Shown in pieces: positions 11,070 through 23,831 of a stretch of DNA of 64,000 nt (position 1 is the first letter of the stretch; every line of letters starts with the position of its first letter). Location of the stretch: contig JAGPXD010000006.1 in NCBI GenBank assembly GCA_020746995.1, positions 1,426,001 to 1,490,000 on the forward strand, in the 5' to 3' direction. The stretch is from Plectosphaerella cucumerina (lineage: Eukaryota > Ascomycota > Sordariomycetes > Glomerellales > Plectosphaerellaceae). The position numbers were made by a program, and so were the translations under genes. The notes beneath the pieces were generated by a model. It did not search any database. It was not told where the DNA came from and saw nothing but the letters and a program-made list of their open reading frames with translations.

Positions 11070-14000
11070 TTTTGTGTTGCATCCTGCATCATCGCGGCCA
11101 GGGCGTCTTGCAAATGCCGTAGAAGCAAGCAAGCAAGCGGGACTGTCCCGCACAATGTGTCAGGCGCATGGTGACTCGTGCCCTGAAGGCCCCAGAATCA
11201 CACCGGGTTCAACTCAATCCGAGCGCAACCAGCCACTCATCTGCTCCCGGGTGGGTAAGGAAAGCAGAAAGAGGCGAGAGATAGACCTCAGCTTCTCGGC
11301 GTTGAGCCCGCACCCGCGTCATATGGCCGACAAGGCCAAAGCTCCAAGAGGACCAGGCGCAGGGTGTTGATGTAGCGGCCATCTGGACTCTGTCTCCTCT
11401 TGCCATCGGATCACGTAGAGAGGGGGGGGGGAATCGAAGTTTGCGCCTGACGCGTCTGGACCTTCAACTCAGTGCACATCAAAGTCTCCTGTTGTCGCCA
11501 TGTGGTGTGCGGGACCGAGATGCAGCAGCACGAGTCATCCACGTTCTGACTCGTACGGACGGACATCCAGCCAGTCTCCCAGAGAAGATACCTCTCTTCT
11601 TTGTCTCGAGCAAGGCCCGTAGCTCTCAGCTCTCCGAGTGGCGTCTGCAACACGACGTCAGGTCGAAGAGATCATAGCGGGAGCCTCTTCCCGCGTCTCG
11701 CGCGCCTCCGCCATGGCCCAGTTAGGTCAGTTATCACGGCGCGGTTGAGACCGTAGCTCGTTGGACGTGCATTGTCATCTGTCGTCGGAACCCCAGCGCG
11801 CGCTGGCGCGCTCGTGCACTGATCCTCTGGGCCTTTGGTGTGGAGGTGGACGGATGATTTGCCGCAAGGATCAGCAGGCAGGGGTGCAAGATCTCCTCGT
11901 GGCCCCGGGGGCCCTGGCGCCCGTCTGTGTCTTCGCGACGACCTCAGCGGTCCACTTGGGGCGGTTGAAGGGCTCACCAGGCTCAATTCGCCTAGTCCTG
12001 TTTGCTAGGCCGCAGCACAGCGTCGATCCTCTTGGCCGCCGGCTCCTGGACTTGCCGACAAGCTCGCCCAGGGCGTCGCGGACTATCCCGGGGAGGAAGG
12101 GAAGGGAACCGTACTTGGTGCTGTACCGGGAGGATACTTGGCTGCCGTCGGGAAGATAGAGAAGGGGACCTCATTTCCTTTGCACGTTTCAATGTCCCCA
12201 TGGCGTAGTATCGCGATGCTACCCGCACCCACGTAGCGACGAACGCCGTTTCATTCATCGACCCTCGAGGCACATCTCCTCGTGTTCACGACACCAATTG
12301 CGCCGTGGTCGTGACTTGTCGGCTGTGCGCCATGCTTCCTCGCAACGTGCGCGGCAATGAGCCACCAAAGAGCAGAAGGGATGGACCTTGGGCGCTGTCA
12401 ACCTCGTCCGACATCCAGGTGAACGTGGCGGTCTGGACCATCAGATCAGCAAGCCATGCCGCCAGCGACGGCCGCGGTGTGCGTGCGTCCGTGAGGGTGT
12501 CATGCTCGAGACGCAGATCTGCCTGCCGAATCGTCGACAGAACTCTCTACAGACTGCAGAACTGAGCAATGCCTTATCCAAGGCTAGAGCCAGAATGGCT
12601 TGTCCAGTTCGTCAGAGCTAGTCGGAGGCGCCAGAGTCGCAAGCGCCAAATGACGGGCCTAAGCAGGAGCAAAATAAGCAAGCAAGTGTCGAAGCTTTCC
12701 GGGGAGCTGCTCTGTGCACTTTAGCGTCAACGGCGATCCCCGTCGTTGCCATCATCGTCCAATTGCACCGGTGCTCGTATCGCCAACTCGCAATGTACTT
12801 GGTACTGCCATCTTTCGTGAGCGCATTGCTGCTCGTACTTTGTACGCGCGTGCTTGAGACTGCGGAGAGGCGGTGGGCGAGGATGACATGTCCAGACTGA
12901 ATTCTGTTGGAGACGACTGACTCGACGTGCATGGCGACGTCCGGGGACAAGGTCTGTTCATCCACCCGGGGTGGTTGGCGCATCCTGGAATCGGTGCGGG
13001 ACGAGTCGTCAACGTTACCTGCGGATGCTGACTGGTCGGTTGGTTCCTTTGACGGTGATTCAGCGTCCTGACGACCAACCACTGCCCCGGAGGAGGTCGC
13101 TGGGGTCGCAGGCTGCGCTCGTCATGTGTCGACCTGCTTGGTGGGCTTCTGATACCGCTGCGAGTGCCCTTGGTTGACTGACTGGCGGGTACCAACGGCA
13201 GTTGCGCTCTTGAATATGCCCCCCTGGCCCGAACAGACAGACTGCTCACCGCCAGCCAGCCTCCAGGGATTCCACAACGATGCAGTGCTTCCCCCAGGGA
13301 CGCTCATCCTTCCTCATGCCGCCTTTCAAGAAGGGCGGGCACACGGCATGTGAAACTGTAGGTGACGACGACAGCTGCCACCTCATTGACGCACCCCCAC
13401 TCACCACACCACACCGCCATTGCCCTTGCACCGTGGCGCCTCCCGAAGTGAGACTCTATCAGGGCAAAGCCATTCATCCGACGACGAACGGTCTGAAAGG
13501 AAGAAGTCGGCTTTTGAACATCGGCATCGTGGGAGGCCGACATGCCAGCGGGGTCCTTGGCTAGCACACGAAAACTCGTAGTCAGGAACGCGCACGACCT
13601 AGTACTCAGCGCAGGGTGGGCGAGCTCCCGGGGTGCCTAGTGTTCGTGTGTAGCACACGAGCTGCGCAGTGTGACTGTCAGACTGACCACAACGCTGCAG
13701 TGTCCGCGGGCCCTTTGCTTCTTCTCGACTGTGACTGTCCTGAGGCCCCGCGGCGATGACAGAGAGCATCTGGGCAGCGGACAGGGTCATCCGGTCGAGC
13801 CGGCACTGGGCGAATCGTGATTTGTCGAGTTTTGCCAATTCGAGGGGGCGCAGGTCGGCGAACGGGGACGTCTTCAAAACATCCACAGCGCCTGCGTGTG
13901 TGGACCGGGATCTGCTTCCCGGCTTCCAAAGCACGGCTCTCTTTCTGAGCCTGGCGAAGCGAGATGGTCGACGGTCAACCGCCGACGGCCGATTGCCAGC

Positions 14001-17000
14001 CACGGCTCAGATTCCGCACGTTGCCTCGTGAGGGGGAAGGGTGGGGGGAGAAGAGACTGTCCCCGTTGAGACACTTCATGTCGCTGGTAAATTGAACAAT
14101 GGCAAGGCAGGGCTTGTAATGCCGCCCCCCCTCTCAGCGGCGGCCTGGCTGTCGACGAGCCCTGGGAAGTACTGTAAGGTCTTTGGGGGCTCGTTCCCCT
14201 GCCCACAGGTGTGATCGTGTCGCAGCCTTCCATCTGTTCTCGGGGGGGTTGACCCTTCGATGCGGCAAAAGAAATGTATCGAAGCAGCTCGTGTTCGCGT
14301 TACACAAAGACGATGGGGGTTCGTGCCTCGATGGCGTCCGTCCCAGTCCCGGTCCCACGTACAAGTACTCGTAGGTGCCGGGTGAAATGCACCGGCGTCG
14401 AGAACCTGAACCTCCCAGCTTAGCGGCATGCATGTGTGGTGGGTACTCCACGTGAGGAGGCAGACTCGGCCGGCTGGGGTTTCCGACTAGGGCCTGCTAG
14501 ACTGGGCCTCCTCTGAGAAGGCTCTCGAGTCCCGGCAGCGGCCAGCGTTAGGGTCCAGGCAGGTGGAAGTCCCTTCCGTGGATGTTCCATCGAATTCCCG
14601 CACCGAGACCCTTCGAATCGTCAATGACCCTCTTCCACGCAGACCAAGACGGAGGGAACATCGCTGCTCATGCTTGGCCAGCTCGTGACCGAGGCCGAGG
14701 GTACGCCGATGTGCCGCGTCCTGGGCAGGAAATCACACAGCTTGCAGGGAGGGGGTCGGTCTGTCGGTGGGCTGGATGGAAGAGGAGGCGAGCGAGCAAG
14801 CATTGCACCCCTCCCCCCCTGGAGTCGGACGCGGGAAGTCTGCGAAAAATTGATGGTCTGATGACATGGCGTTTCTGCCGAGGTGTCCTAGAAATGCCGC
14901 TCATTGGACATTTTCCCGTGCCTTGAGCAAAGACCTCGTTGAAAGGGCGGCCGTGTGCGGACGTGGAGACCTGTCGACGGCAGAATGACCCTCCTCCCAT
15001 CCAGCAGATAGACAGCGAGAAGTGTGCTCGTGCCGTGGCGACGACGCAAAGAGCGGCAGGTCGCCGGATCCGGAGAGGGGCGCTGGGCGGACATCGGCAG
15101 GCCCCGGCGAGTCGCAACAAAGAGCAAGGCACCTGCTTGTGGAGAAACTTTCATGAGGTGTGCCTGGTTCGGGAAATTCCATGTCGTCCCTCCCACTGCC
15201 CTGCACCCCCGCTGCACTCGATGCTCGGCTGAAGTCTCTGTGCCGATTGCATGGAGGTACAGCGAGAGCTGGTCAAGGATGGGCGGCAGAGGGCAGGGCA
15301 GGGAGATGGACGTTGCTGCTCGGCTGAGGCTGGAAGCGAAGGGCGCCAATTTCTCTGGTCGGGTGCGCAATGGCAGTCGGCTTGATGATGTTGAGATATG
15401 CTTCTCGACGGAGAGAAATGGTCGCGACTAGGCGTGATTGACTGTGGCCCCCCCTCCATCCCCCAGGCGGCTGTCATTAGTTCACCCAAAGGCTCGGGTC
15501 GCTTGCGATCTGGCGACAGCCTAAGGCCTCCCGGCGACAGATCATTGCGCCGTCCCTTGGTCGTCATGTGCGGTGGCCCCCAACCAGACTGAAGAGCACA
15601 AACCAGGGTCCTGCGATGGGCCTAGCTCGGGGCCTGGGGGCTTCGCTGCTGTGTGCACAGCGCATCGCTTCCAGGGATCAGGCAGCCTGTTGTTGACGCC
15701 GGCCAGGACGGCCACGACGCGATGGCCAGCGCGCGGGACGGCCCAGCATCCGGGGGCGAAGGGCGAGGCTCGAGGACCAAGGGCGGTGCTGAATTCGTCC
15801 ATTCGTCTGGAACCCGGAGCAGAGTCCGAGGTGGCAAGCAGAACAAATCCTCCATGGGCGCCTCGGCAGCCTCCTCGCTGTGTCAACCGCATCCACGAGA
15901 GGGCGCCCAACTATTTGCGTGCATGGCCGGCTGACGAAATCCGCTTCCGCGAGCACTCGCTGGCGGTGATTCATTCGTCGAAGGCGACCCCAGCATTCAA
16001 TCATGATGATGCCACCCTGCAGTCTGGGTGGGAGGCGTGACATTCGCTCACGGCGCGGCCGAACATGCCCACGGCAACATCGGCTGTCTGTCGGCATCAT
16101 TCGGTGCAGATGACTCGGGCGGACGCATGGTGGCGACTGTTGACGAGGGTTTCCCAGTGCCTGCGACGCTGCCTCGACGTGTTTCTTTTCAAGAAAGGCC
16201 GAGTATCTACTCTGGTTGATTGTTGCTTTCCAAAGTCGACCCAAATGTGTCGCTCTGTCCGACAAGCCGACCGGCTAGCCTGTTGTTTCTCAAATCGTTT
16301 GTTTGCAGCCGAACTGGCGGGGCGTGCAGATGCGCTAATGTTGTTAGAGGCGAGTCGCCCATCACCCTAGAATTGCTTGACAGGCAGATCATCACCAAAG
16401 TCCAAAGCTGCCGGAAGATCCTCTTGGACTAGTGCGCTGCGCCGCACTAGGAGACTTTCTCGGTGGGGGATGAGGGCGATGCCCCGATGCCGCAGTGGCC
16501 CCCCTGAGGCCCCTCCAGGCGGAGGTTTGGAGATACCCGATGGTTGTTCTCTTGATGCCCTCTTTTTCCTCGTCCACGTTTTGACAGCTGCCGAAGGAAT
16601 TCGGTACAATCTCGACGCTAGAGATGTGAAGAAATTTGACTTTGGTGCTTGTGCCAGCAGAGAGTCGCATCCTCTTGGGAGGAGCACCGGGGCACGCACC
16701 CGCGCTTGAACTGTTAATGCGACCCCGTCGTGTCGAGCGAGGGGAGGGAGGCGCACGCACATGGCGACGACACCACCTTCTCGGGGGGTGGCTACCCAAT
16801 GCTGCCCGGGGCGAAGCGAACAATTCCCCTCCGCATGGCCAATGTCCGATAATTGTTCCCTTTGCCGTCGGGGCAGAACAAGTCGCACGTGCGGTATCTT
16901 GTCGGACTGAACTGGACTGGACTGGCTGGCCCTGCTTGCTCCCGGCGGGGGGGTATCGTGTCGTCGGACGTCGCTCGTCCCATCGCCCATGTCACAGTAG

Positions 17001-18500
17001 ATGCTGTAGCGCCTTCGTAGGTCCCGAGGACCTGGGGGAGGAGGCCGGCTAGCGGGAGCACTGAAGAACTCCCCGAGAAAGCGCGCCTTTCCCTAAAACA
17101 GGATGATGGTGATCGACAGGCTTCGCCGGACTCGAGTCAGGCAGTTCCCCCACCACTACCGGGACCGAGCTAGGCGAGGAAGGCCTAGCCAGATCGGAGG
17201 ACCATCTTGGGCCGCGGCCGTTCTGTGCATTGGTCGCAAGTTGCAGCACGGCATTGCAGGGTATCGGCAGTCGCTAGCAGGCCGCGTTCCTCCTCGGCTC
17301 TGACACCGTCGTCGCTCTCCCGCAGCCGGACCTCGAGCTGTCGCGCAGCCAGTCTGGGCTTCCGTAGATGTCAGCGTTGTCAAGCTTTCAGAAGGAGGTC
17401 CCCTAGCTAGGGCGGTGCGTGACTCTCCACGTCCGGGCCAGGAAGGTGGTCCGCAGGTGGGAATGCTGGCCCTAGGTATTCATCCCACGTCGCCCCTGGC
17501 TTGGGGATGAGACGGGCGAATGCCTGCCGTCGCATTGTGCAGCGCAAAGCGTGGTGGCGGTCGGTGGCCACTGACCGAACGTGACTGACGGCAGATTCGG
17601 GTGGTCGAGGACCCGGGTGGGTGACCGACCGACTCGTTGACGATCGACAGCGCCGACAGCGCCGTCTGCAGCTGTGCAGGGCCAGGGCAGGGAGGCAAGG
17701 CGAGGAGGGTGGCAGGGTGGCATTGGGTGGTGTGGCCTGTCGGGGTGGAAGAATCGGCACATCGCAACCAAACGAGAGCCCCGCCCGCCCATGCGGCCCC
17801 CTTGTCCCTTGGGAGAGGGGGGAGGGGAGGGGGGCCCAAGACGACGCAATCATTTGGGGAGGTCGGCGGGCTGTGGTTCGCTGGAGACAGGAGGTCGGTG
17901 GATGTCGTGGGATGGGATGGGACGAGAGAGGTGGACGGATGGACGAGGATGGGGGGACGTGGGAAATGGAGAGGGGGGTGTGAGGTTCAATCCTTGCCCT
18001 GCCTCCCATCATCCATCGGGGCTAGCGTGAGAAAAAGGCGCAGATCGTTCAAAACTCCACCCACCCGTCGTGGACTCTTGGGAAAGCAAAAGCCGCAACG
18101 CAACGCAGAGCACCGCACTGGTCACCAAACCAACCTCTGCTGCGCAGCTGCAGCTCACACGCCCCCCTTTTTTTGTTCCTTCCTCGCTGACCGCCCGCGC
18201 CCGCCCTGTGCAGCTGAACGAGGGGCCTGGCAGACGGGCGAATGTGATCGGTGGAGGCAGGAGGGGGAAGGGGGGATAGAGGGGTGGGTGGTGGTTGCAG
18301 CTGCCTTGAGACCAAACCGAGGGGAGAGCCCCTCCTGCCCCTGTTGGCCTGCTCAGATGCCGACCCAGAAGGAAGGAGACGCCCAGCCGCTAAACGAGGC
18401 TCTTGCGGCAGGAAAGCACTGGGCTGTTTCTGGCACATTTTGCAGTTGCATCTCTGAGGAAGCTGCCGTTGAGTTCCATGATAGAACTGAGGCAGGCAGG

Positions 18501-21500
18501 AAGGAACGGTTTTGAAGGCAGGTGCTGGAAGGTACGTACTGATGCAGCAGCTCTGCCATTCACTGCCAGCCAGCCGTTGACTTTCCCATCGTTGTTGTAC
18601 CCACACACTCTCTCAACCCCCAAGTGGAAAATTTTCCTTCCCCTCTCTAGCAGAAGGCAGCACAACGTCCACCCCCCCTTCAGTCATCGATTTTGTGCCG
18701 TTGATGCACCACCTGTCCGTCGTCCCGTCTTTTCCAGCGTGCCTGCCTTCTGCTTCGTAGCGATTTTTGCCTTTCACAGCGATCGACCCACCCTTCGTGG
18801 CCAATACGGCTCAGCACAGCCTCTCTGAGCTTGGCGGGTCCTTGCCTTGCCTCGCCTCGCCTCGAAATCGGCACAAGTCCCAGCATCTCCGTCTGCAAAC
18901 ACCGAGCACCGGACGTGGTAAGATCCGATCGAGGACTCGATTCTCGGCCCCTCGCGACTTTGCAGCCCGGAACCAAACAGACCACTGGACTGGATCGACC
19001 CGGACGCGAGCGAACTCTTGCAGTCAGTCAGTCTGTCTGCCTTCACCCCTCCCCATTGTTGCCGACGGCCCAGGCTTTTCTCATCTCCAGCGTCAAAGGC
19101 TGTTGACGGATTTTCCCGAAGCTGCCTGCTTGTCTGTCTGTCTGCCTGACCTGACCTGACCTAACCTCCTCGTGTTAGCTGGATTGCTGTCACGGTGGCA
19201 CGAATTCTGCCGCGGAACACCCCGACCGACATCGCTCTTCCCGTGTTGGCTACTGGGTACGACCAGCTTCTACGGCGTCGACGCGGTTGCAAAAGTACAC
19301 CTCTATTTCCGGCTCCCCCGCGGTGGCCCGCATTCCTCACCGACGCCGCACCTCCATCCTGCCGGCTTACCTCAGGCCGCCCTCGCCGCCTCCTCTCCTC
19401 CCGCTTCGCCCACCCCGTGTGGCCCGGTCCACACGCCGCGTTGTGTGGCTCTCTCCGTCTGCCTTGACAATCGCCGCTCTTGCGCGACCTCCGTTGCGGA
19501 CTCTAAGTCGACCACTCTGGTGGCGCTGCTGCTCGTGAAGCGCCTCCTCCGTCAACCATCCTCGACCCACCAATTATCCTCCCAACGAGCCACAACACGT
19601 CTCTTCTCTCTCGGCTCACTCTCCAGCTGGTAAAAACTGGAACCCTTGATATCATCGACAACGACCACAAGCGGTGCACATTTCCCATCCGTCGAGAGAC
19701 CACGCTTCCGGGGTGCAGCAGGTCGTGCAGCAGCCAATTCGGCAGAGCGTTCAGTGCCCCAGCCAATCGAGAGCCTGGAAGCCTGTCCCCTGTTGACGCG
19801 CTATTTCTCCTCGTCCACAACAGACACGCCCTTGGGCATTCCGCACTCCTCATTCGCCGCCACAACGCCCATACCCGGCTTCGAGCCCAGACGACACAGC
19901 AGACACGACCAGGACCAGGGGTCCAGCATTTTCGCTTTCATCACCTCCCCTTCCCCCCTCCTCCCCTGGCTCGACACGTCTCTTGGGCCCTGCTATCAGA
20001 AAGTTGAGACGGCAAAGCTGGACAACACAGCACAACACGGTCCAGGATCAAGGGATATCCGTATCCCCTCAGGAGACCAGCATCAACCCCCAATCTCGCA
20101 GCTACGATACAGTACTCAGACACGTCGCCCTTACCGAGGCCAGCTTGCATCCGGACTGGCCCTGAACAGCCCGTTTCTTTTCTCACATGTCTTGAGCGTC
20201 ACTGTAGTCGACCTGACTGTATCCACTTTCCGGCTTGAGAAAGACTCCTCAATTACTCGCGCCCTCGTTCGCTCAACACTGCTCGAGTCAGCATCGCTGG
20301 GTTAGACGTGGGTACCCCCGAGAGCTCACGGTTCTCCATCCGGCCAAGTACCGGGATTGCCTCTGTGCGCTTTCATCAATTCGAACTGCCTGTGTGCCAG
20401 CATCACAGGTAGTGCCCTAGCCACCCCCCCCAAGAAGAACCTGACCGCCTGACAAATCGGTTTCCTCGACCCCCCTACTCGGTACCTCGCTGCTGTTGTT
20501 CGGCAGCCAGCATCGTTGGGGAGACAAGACGCAAAGCAAGTTGCCCGTGATCGCAAGGGCCGCCGGTTGGTCTGTTTGGCGCTTCGATTCACTTTGCACC
20601 CGCGCACGCTCGACTCCCTCTAGCCGGCCAGGGCAACTCAAAATACACGAGCAAGAAAACACATCAACTCCAATTCAGCAGCTCAGGTCGGTCCTGCCGC
20701 AGTGCCGCGGTGACGCGTTTGGCCCGGTGCTTCCAGACCAGACTGACCTCCTCGCCGGAACATACCCCCCTCACGAGGCCCTTGTAACTCCCGAGAAGGG
20801 TGACGCTGTACCAAGTAAAACTGGGAGTGTGAGCAGCAGGAGGCAGCAGGGAGCGGGAGCCTGGATTCATCAACCTCCCCCCACCACCCACCACACACTA
20901 CCGCACGCACGCACGTACGCACGCACGCCCATCTGCACCGCACGCCTCTCCCTCGACCTGGGTCTCGCAGCTACGCTACAGCAACACCCCCCTTCTCAGC
21001 AGCCACCACCTCCACCCACTCGGCGTCCTCCTCTGTGGGACGCCCTGAGCTCGTTCTGGGAGAGACCCTCTTCTGCCGCTAGAGAGCAGCAACCTGGGAT
21101 TTGTCCCATCAGCCTTTCCCTGCCTGACCTGCCAGGGCCCCACCCCGCTGGGAATCAGCCCCCCTCCGGAGAGACCCAGGCCCTCGTCTCTTGCCCATTA
21201 CCCCATCATTCTCCCTTCCCTCGGCTGGCCGCGCTTTCTTTCATATACCGCCAGTCTCCCGGGAACGGCGCTAAGACCCGGACTCTCTCGTCATATCCTT
21301 CATCGGCGTACCCCCTCTGCCACCCGTCTCATCTTCTCGTCCTCCTTTCGCCAAAGCCGGCTCCGTCCTGTCGTCCTTTGAACCTTTTCAGGGCGCGGCA
21401 CTACCGGCAACAACCACGAAGACAAGAGTCAGTCGAGGGCTCAGGTACATCTTCTCGAGCCTTGGCCGTACTAGCCTCGACTGGAGATAGCGACCATCTC

Positions 21501-22089
21501 CGATCCTCGCGCTAAACCTGCTCTCGGACTGAGCCCAGCCCAATCCGCCCATTAGCGCCCTATTTTAGTGCGCCTGCTTCCCCAGGACCGCAAGACCTCC
21601 AAACCCAGCGAGAACGCGACCAGCAGAACCACCAGCCGCGAAGAGGACCTCGAAGAAAGTGGTCCTGCTTCCGTGCTTCTGGTCAAGGCACGCCTACCCT
21701 TGCCACTCCCAGAGGATCTTCGCTCAGGGCCGGTTGAGCTAGCCGCACTGTTGTCATCGACACCCAGTTTAACCATAACCCGACTCGCCGAGTGGTTCGC
21801 GCCATCCCGGCCTCCATCCTTTATACACCCGCGCGCCGCCTCTCGAAGGTCTCACCTCGCGGCACATCACTTCTGGTTCTACTCCCAACTTCTTTCCCAT
21901 CTTCGACTACGCGCCAACCTGAACACGCATCAGCTTGCCTGACCGAACCCGGAGCCCTTCCCGACGGATCACATACATACAACTACCCACCCCCGAGGAC
22001 CACCCGACCTACATCACCTGGCCCCCGTCCCCTCATCCGTCACCAAGCTTCTTCGTCTCTCGTCAGTCCACCTGCCGTCGAGCCGTAGC
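18501..22089 (+). promoter_or_regulatory. Pyrimidine-rich upstream/leader zone of CON7
   Basis: From about 18,500 to the CON7 start the + strand becomes strongly C/T-rich with many CTC, TCC and CAAC stretches, the strand-asymmetric composition typical of fungal promoters and 5' leaders. This suggests a long leader or clustered start sites reading rightward. Open frames of 100-340 codons exist but lack domain motifs and coding-type codon bias. A GTACGT donor-like site at about 18,533 could mark a leader intron. Leader length cannot be set from sequence alone. Confidence 0.45.
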
Positions 22090-23831
22090 ATGTACCTGGT
22101 CCCCACGCAGCATCACGTCGCCGGGAACCACACATCACTACACACGATCGGATCTCGCCTCGAGACCCGTCCGGAAGCGACCCTCAGCTCGCTTCTGTCC
22201 ACCCTCAGCAGCCCTATGGAACGCGGTGCCACCGAGTACTCGCAGTCAGGTTTGCCTTCGCCTTATCCAAGCAACTGCGGCGACACCCGTTCTGAAGGTT
22301 CATCCGCAGACCAGGCATCTGCTGCGCATTACCCGTCCCAGCAGGAGGTCCGCCAGAGCAACTACTCGACGTCGGCCACGCCCACCTCGGAGTACAGCGT
22401 GTATCCTCCGTCTGCGCGGTCAGGATCCTTCCCCGAACACATCCAGAGATCCTACCATCCGGCCAGCACCCCCAGCGGTGGAAGCGCAGGCATGGCGCAA
22501 CAAGCAAGCAGTCCGTCTCTGCCCCAGCAAGATGGGCGTAGCCATCACACACAGCAGCAACCAAGGTCTGACAACGATGTACCTATAGATCCGTCCATCG
22601 CAGGTCCGAGCCCGACCTACGCCTACGGACAGCATTCTCCCTATGGCCCGCCGCCTGGAGACATGTCGCACGGCTACCCTCACGGCGGCTACGGCCAGCC
22701 CCGACCTGACTGGTCGAGCTACGGTCAGCACAGCGCGGGCTTGACCCCCGCAGGCCACGTCTTCCCTCCGACACCGAGCTCCGCGCCTCCCCAGGGCCGA
22801 CCGAACCAGGTAAGCTACGAGGAACACCCCCAGGGGTTGAACGGGTGGGCGCAATGCGCGCGCCACTCCTTGCTTCCCCTCCCACCATCAGAGAAGGAGA
22901 GAGATTGACGTGCTGACGTGATAGTTCGGCAACCAGGTGTACTCCTTCGTACCCATTCCCGGAGCACAACAACACAAGCGGCCGAGGCGGCGATACGAGG
23001 AGATTGAGCGCATGTACAAGTGTGGCTGGAATGGCTGTGAGAAGGCTTACGGCACTCTCAACCACCTGAACGCTCACGTCACGATGCAGTCGCACGGCGC
23101 GAAGCGCACGCCCGAAGGTAAGCCCTTTCAATCGCTCTACTTTCCCTCTCTCTGAAGTCTGTCAATCGGGACAACGGTTTTGATCGTCGTCAACCCGTAA
23201 ACGCCTTCGCGCCGCGAAGCCTTCGTTCTTACTGGGATGCCGTCGACGGCCAAGCGCGATTGCGGGCGATGGGCCGCTAGCTCAATTGGCGCTGCACTGG
23301 CGTCGCGCCGCTCACTGGTGGCTCACTTGCATGGGCGACCCAGACAACTGGGACCAGGGAAACAAGGCTAACGCAGTCTGGCACATTGCAGAATTCAAGG
23401 AGATCCGCAAAGAATGGAAGCAGCGCAAGAAGGAAGAGGACGCCGCCCGCAAGGCCGAAGATGAGCAGCGTCGCTCCGCGGCTCAGGCTGCTGCCCAGGC
23501 CGCGGCCCAGAACGGCGGCCCCGATCCCCAGGGCGGCCCCGACGGTCCTCCCGCTGCCTACGGCGGCAGCCGCCTGCCTCCCATCGGCTACGCTGGCAGC
23601 TCGGGGTACCCGGCTCCTCCCTCCGGCGTCCCTCAGCAGCAGCAGCCTCTCCCAGAGTACAACGGCGGCCACATGTACTCGGCCAACTACCAGCAGCAGC
23701 CCCAGTCGCCCTACGGACAGCCCGGCCAGGGCATGTATAACCAACGTGAGTCTCCCTTACCCCATCATTGAGGGTGGTCCCGCTGACGTGTTTTTCACGT
23801 AGAGCCTGGCGCGCAGCCCCAGAGCCACTGA
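22090..23831 (+). CDS. CON7: C2H2 zinc-finger developmental transcription factor Con7
   Basis: Nuclear transcription factor; in Magnaporthe Con7p is needed for conidium shape and appressorium formation, and Fusarium homologues control morphogenesis. Exons are 22090-22809, 22925-23117, 23392-23745 and 23803-23831 (TGA), giving 431 aa. Residues 1-240 are a Ser/Pro/Gln/Tyr-rich activation-type region. A single unusual finger follows at residues 273-297: Cys273-x4-Cys278-x12-His291-x5-His297. It is preceded by a basic patch (KRPRRR) and followed by FKEIRKEWK and a Lys/Glu-rich helix. The C-terminus is Gln/Pro/Gly-rich. The KRTPEEFKEIRKEWK junction forms only when the 274-nt second intron is removed. 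The start at 22090 is the first ATG of this frame; Met43 (22216) is an alternative. The neighbourhood is a 17-kb upstream gap and a 4-kb downstream gap. Confidence 0.93.

Larger units (their letters stand above)
6098..18500. other. Large gene-free, G+C-rich block
   Basis: About 12 kb without a supportable gene. Open frames of 100-370 codons occur in several frames on both strands at once, as expected for G+C-rich DNA with few stop triplets. Their translations are Arg/Pro/Ala/Ser-rich, carry no family motifs and cannot be joined by good splice sites. The stretch holds many simple repeats (TGCCA, ATCC, GTCGTT, GT and AAGC units) and a 32-base C run. It is not AT-rich, so it does not look like RIP-silenced transposon DNA. 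Regulatory DNA or non-coding transcription serving CON7 is possible but not shown. Confidence 0.5.

Noticed and set aside
20496..21515. 339-codon + strand frame upstream of CON7
   Set aside because: No ATG near its start, Pro/Ser/His composition follows the pyrimidine-rich leader, and no motif or conserved splice sites were seen.
23268..23340. tRNA-like start (TAGCTCAATTGG, A-box-like) in CON7 intron 2
   Set aside because: No B box (GGTTCGANTCC) downstream and no foldable acceptor stem; chance match.
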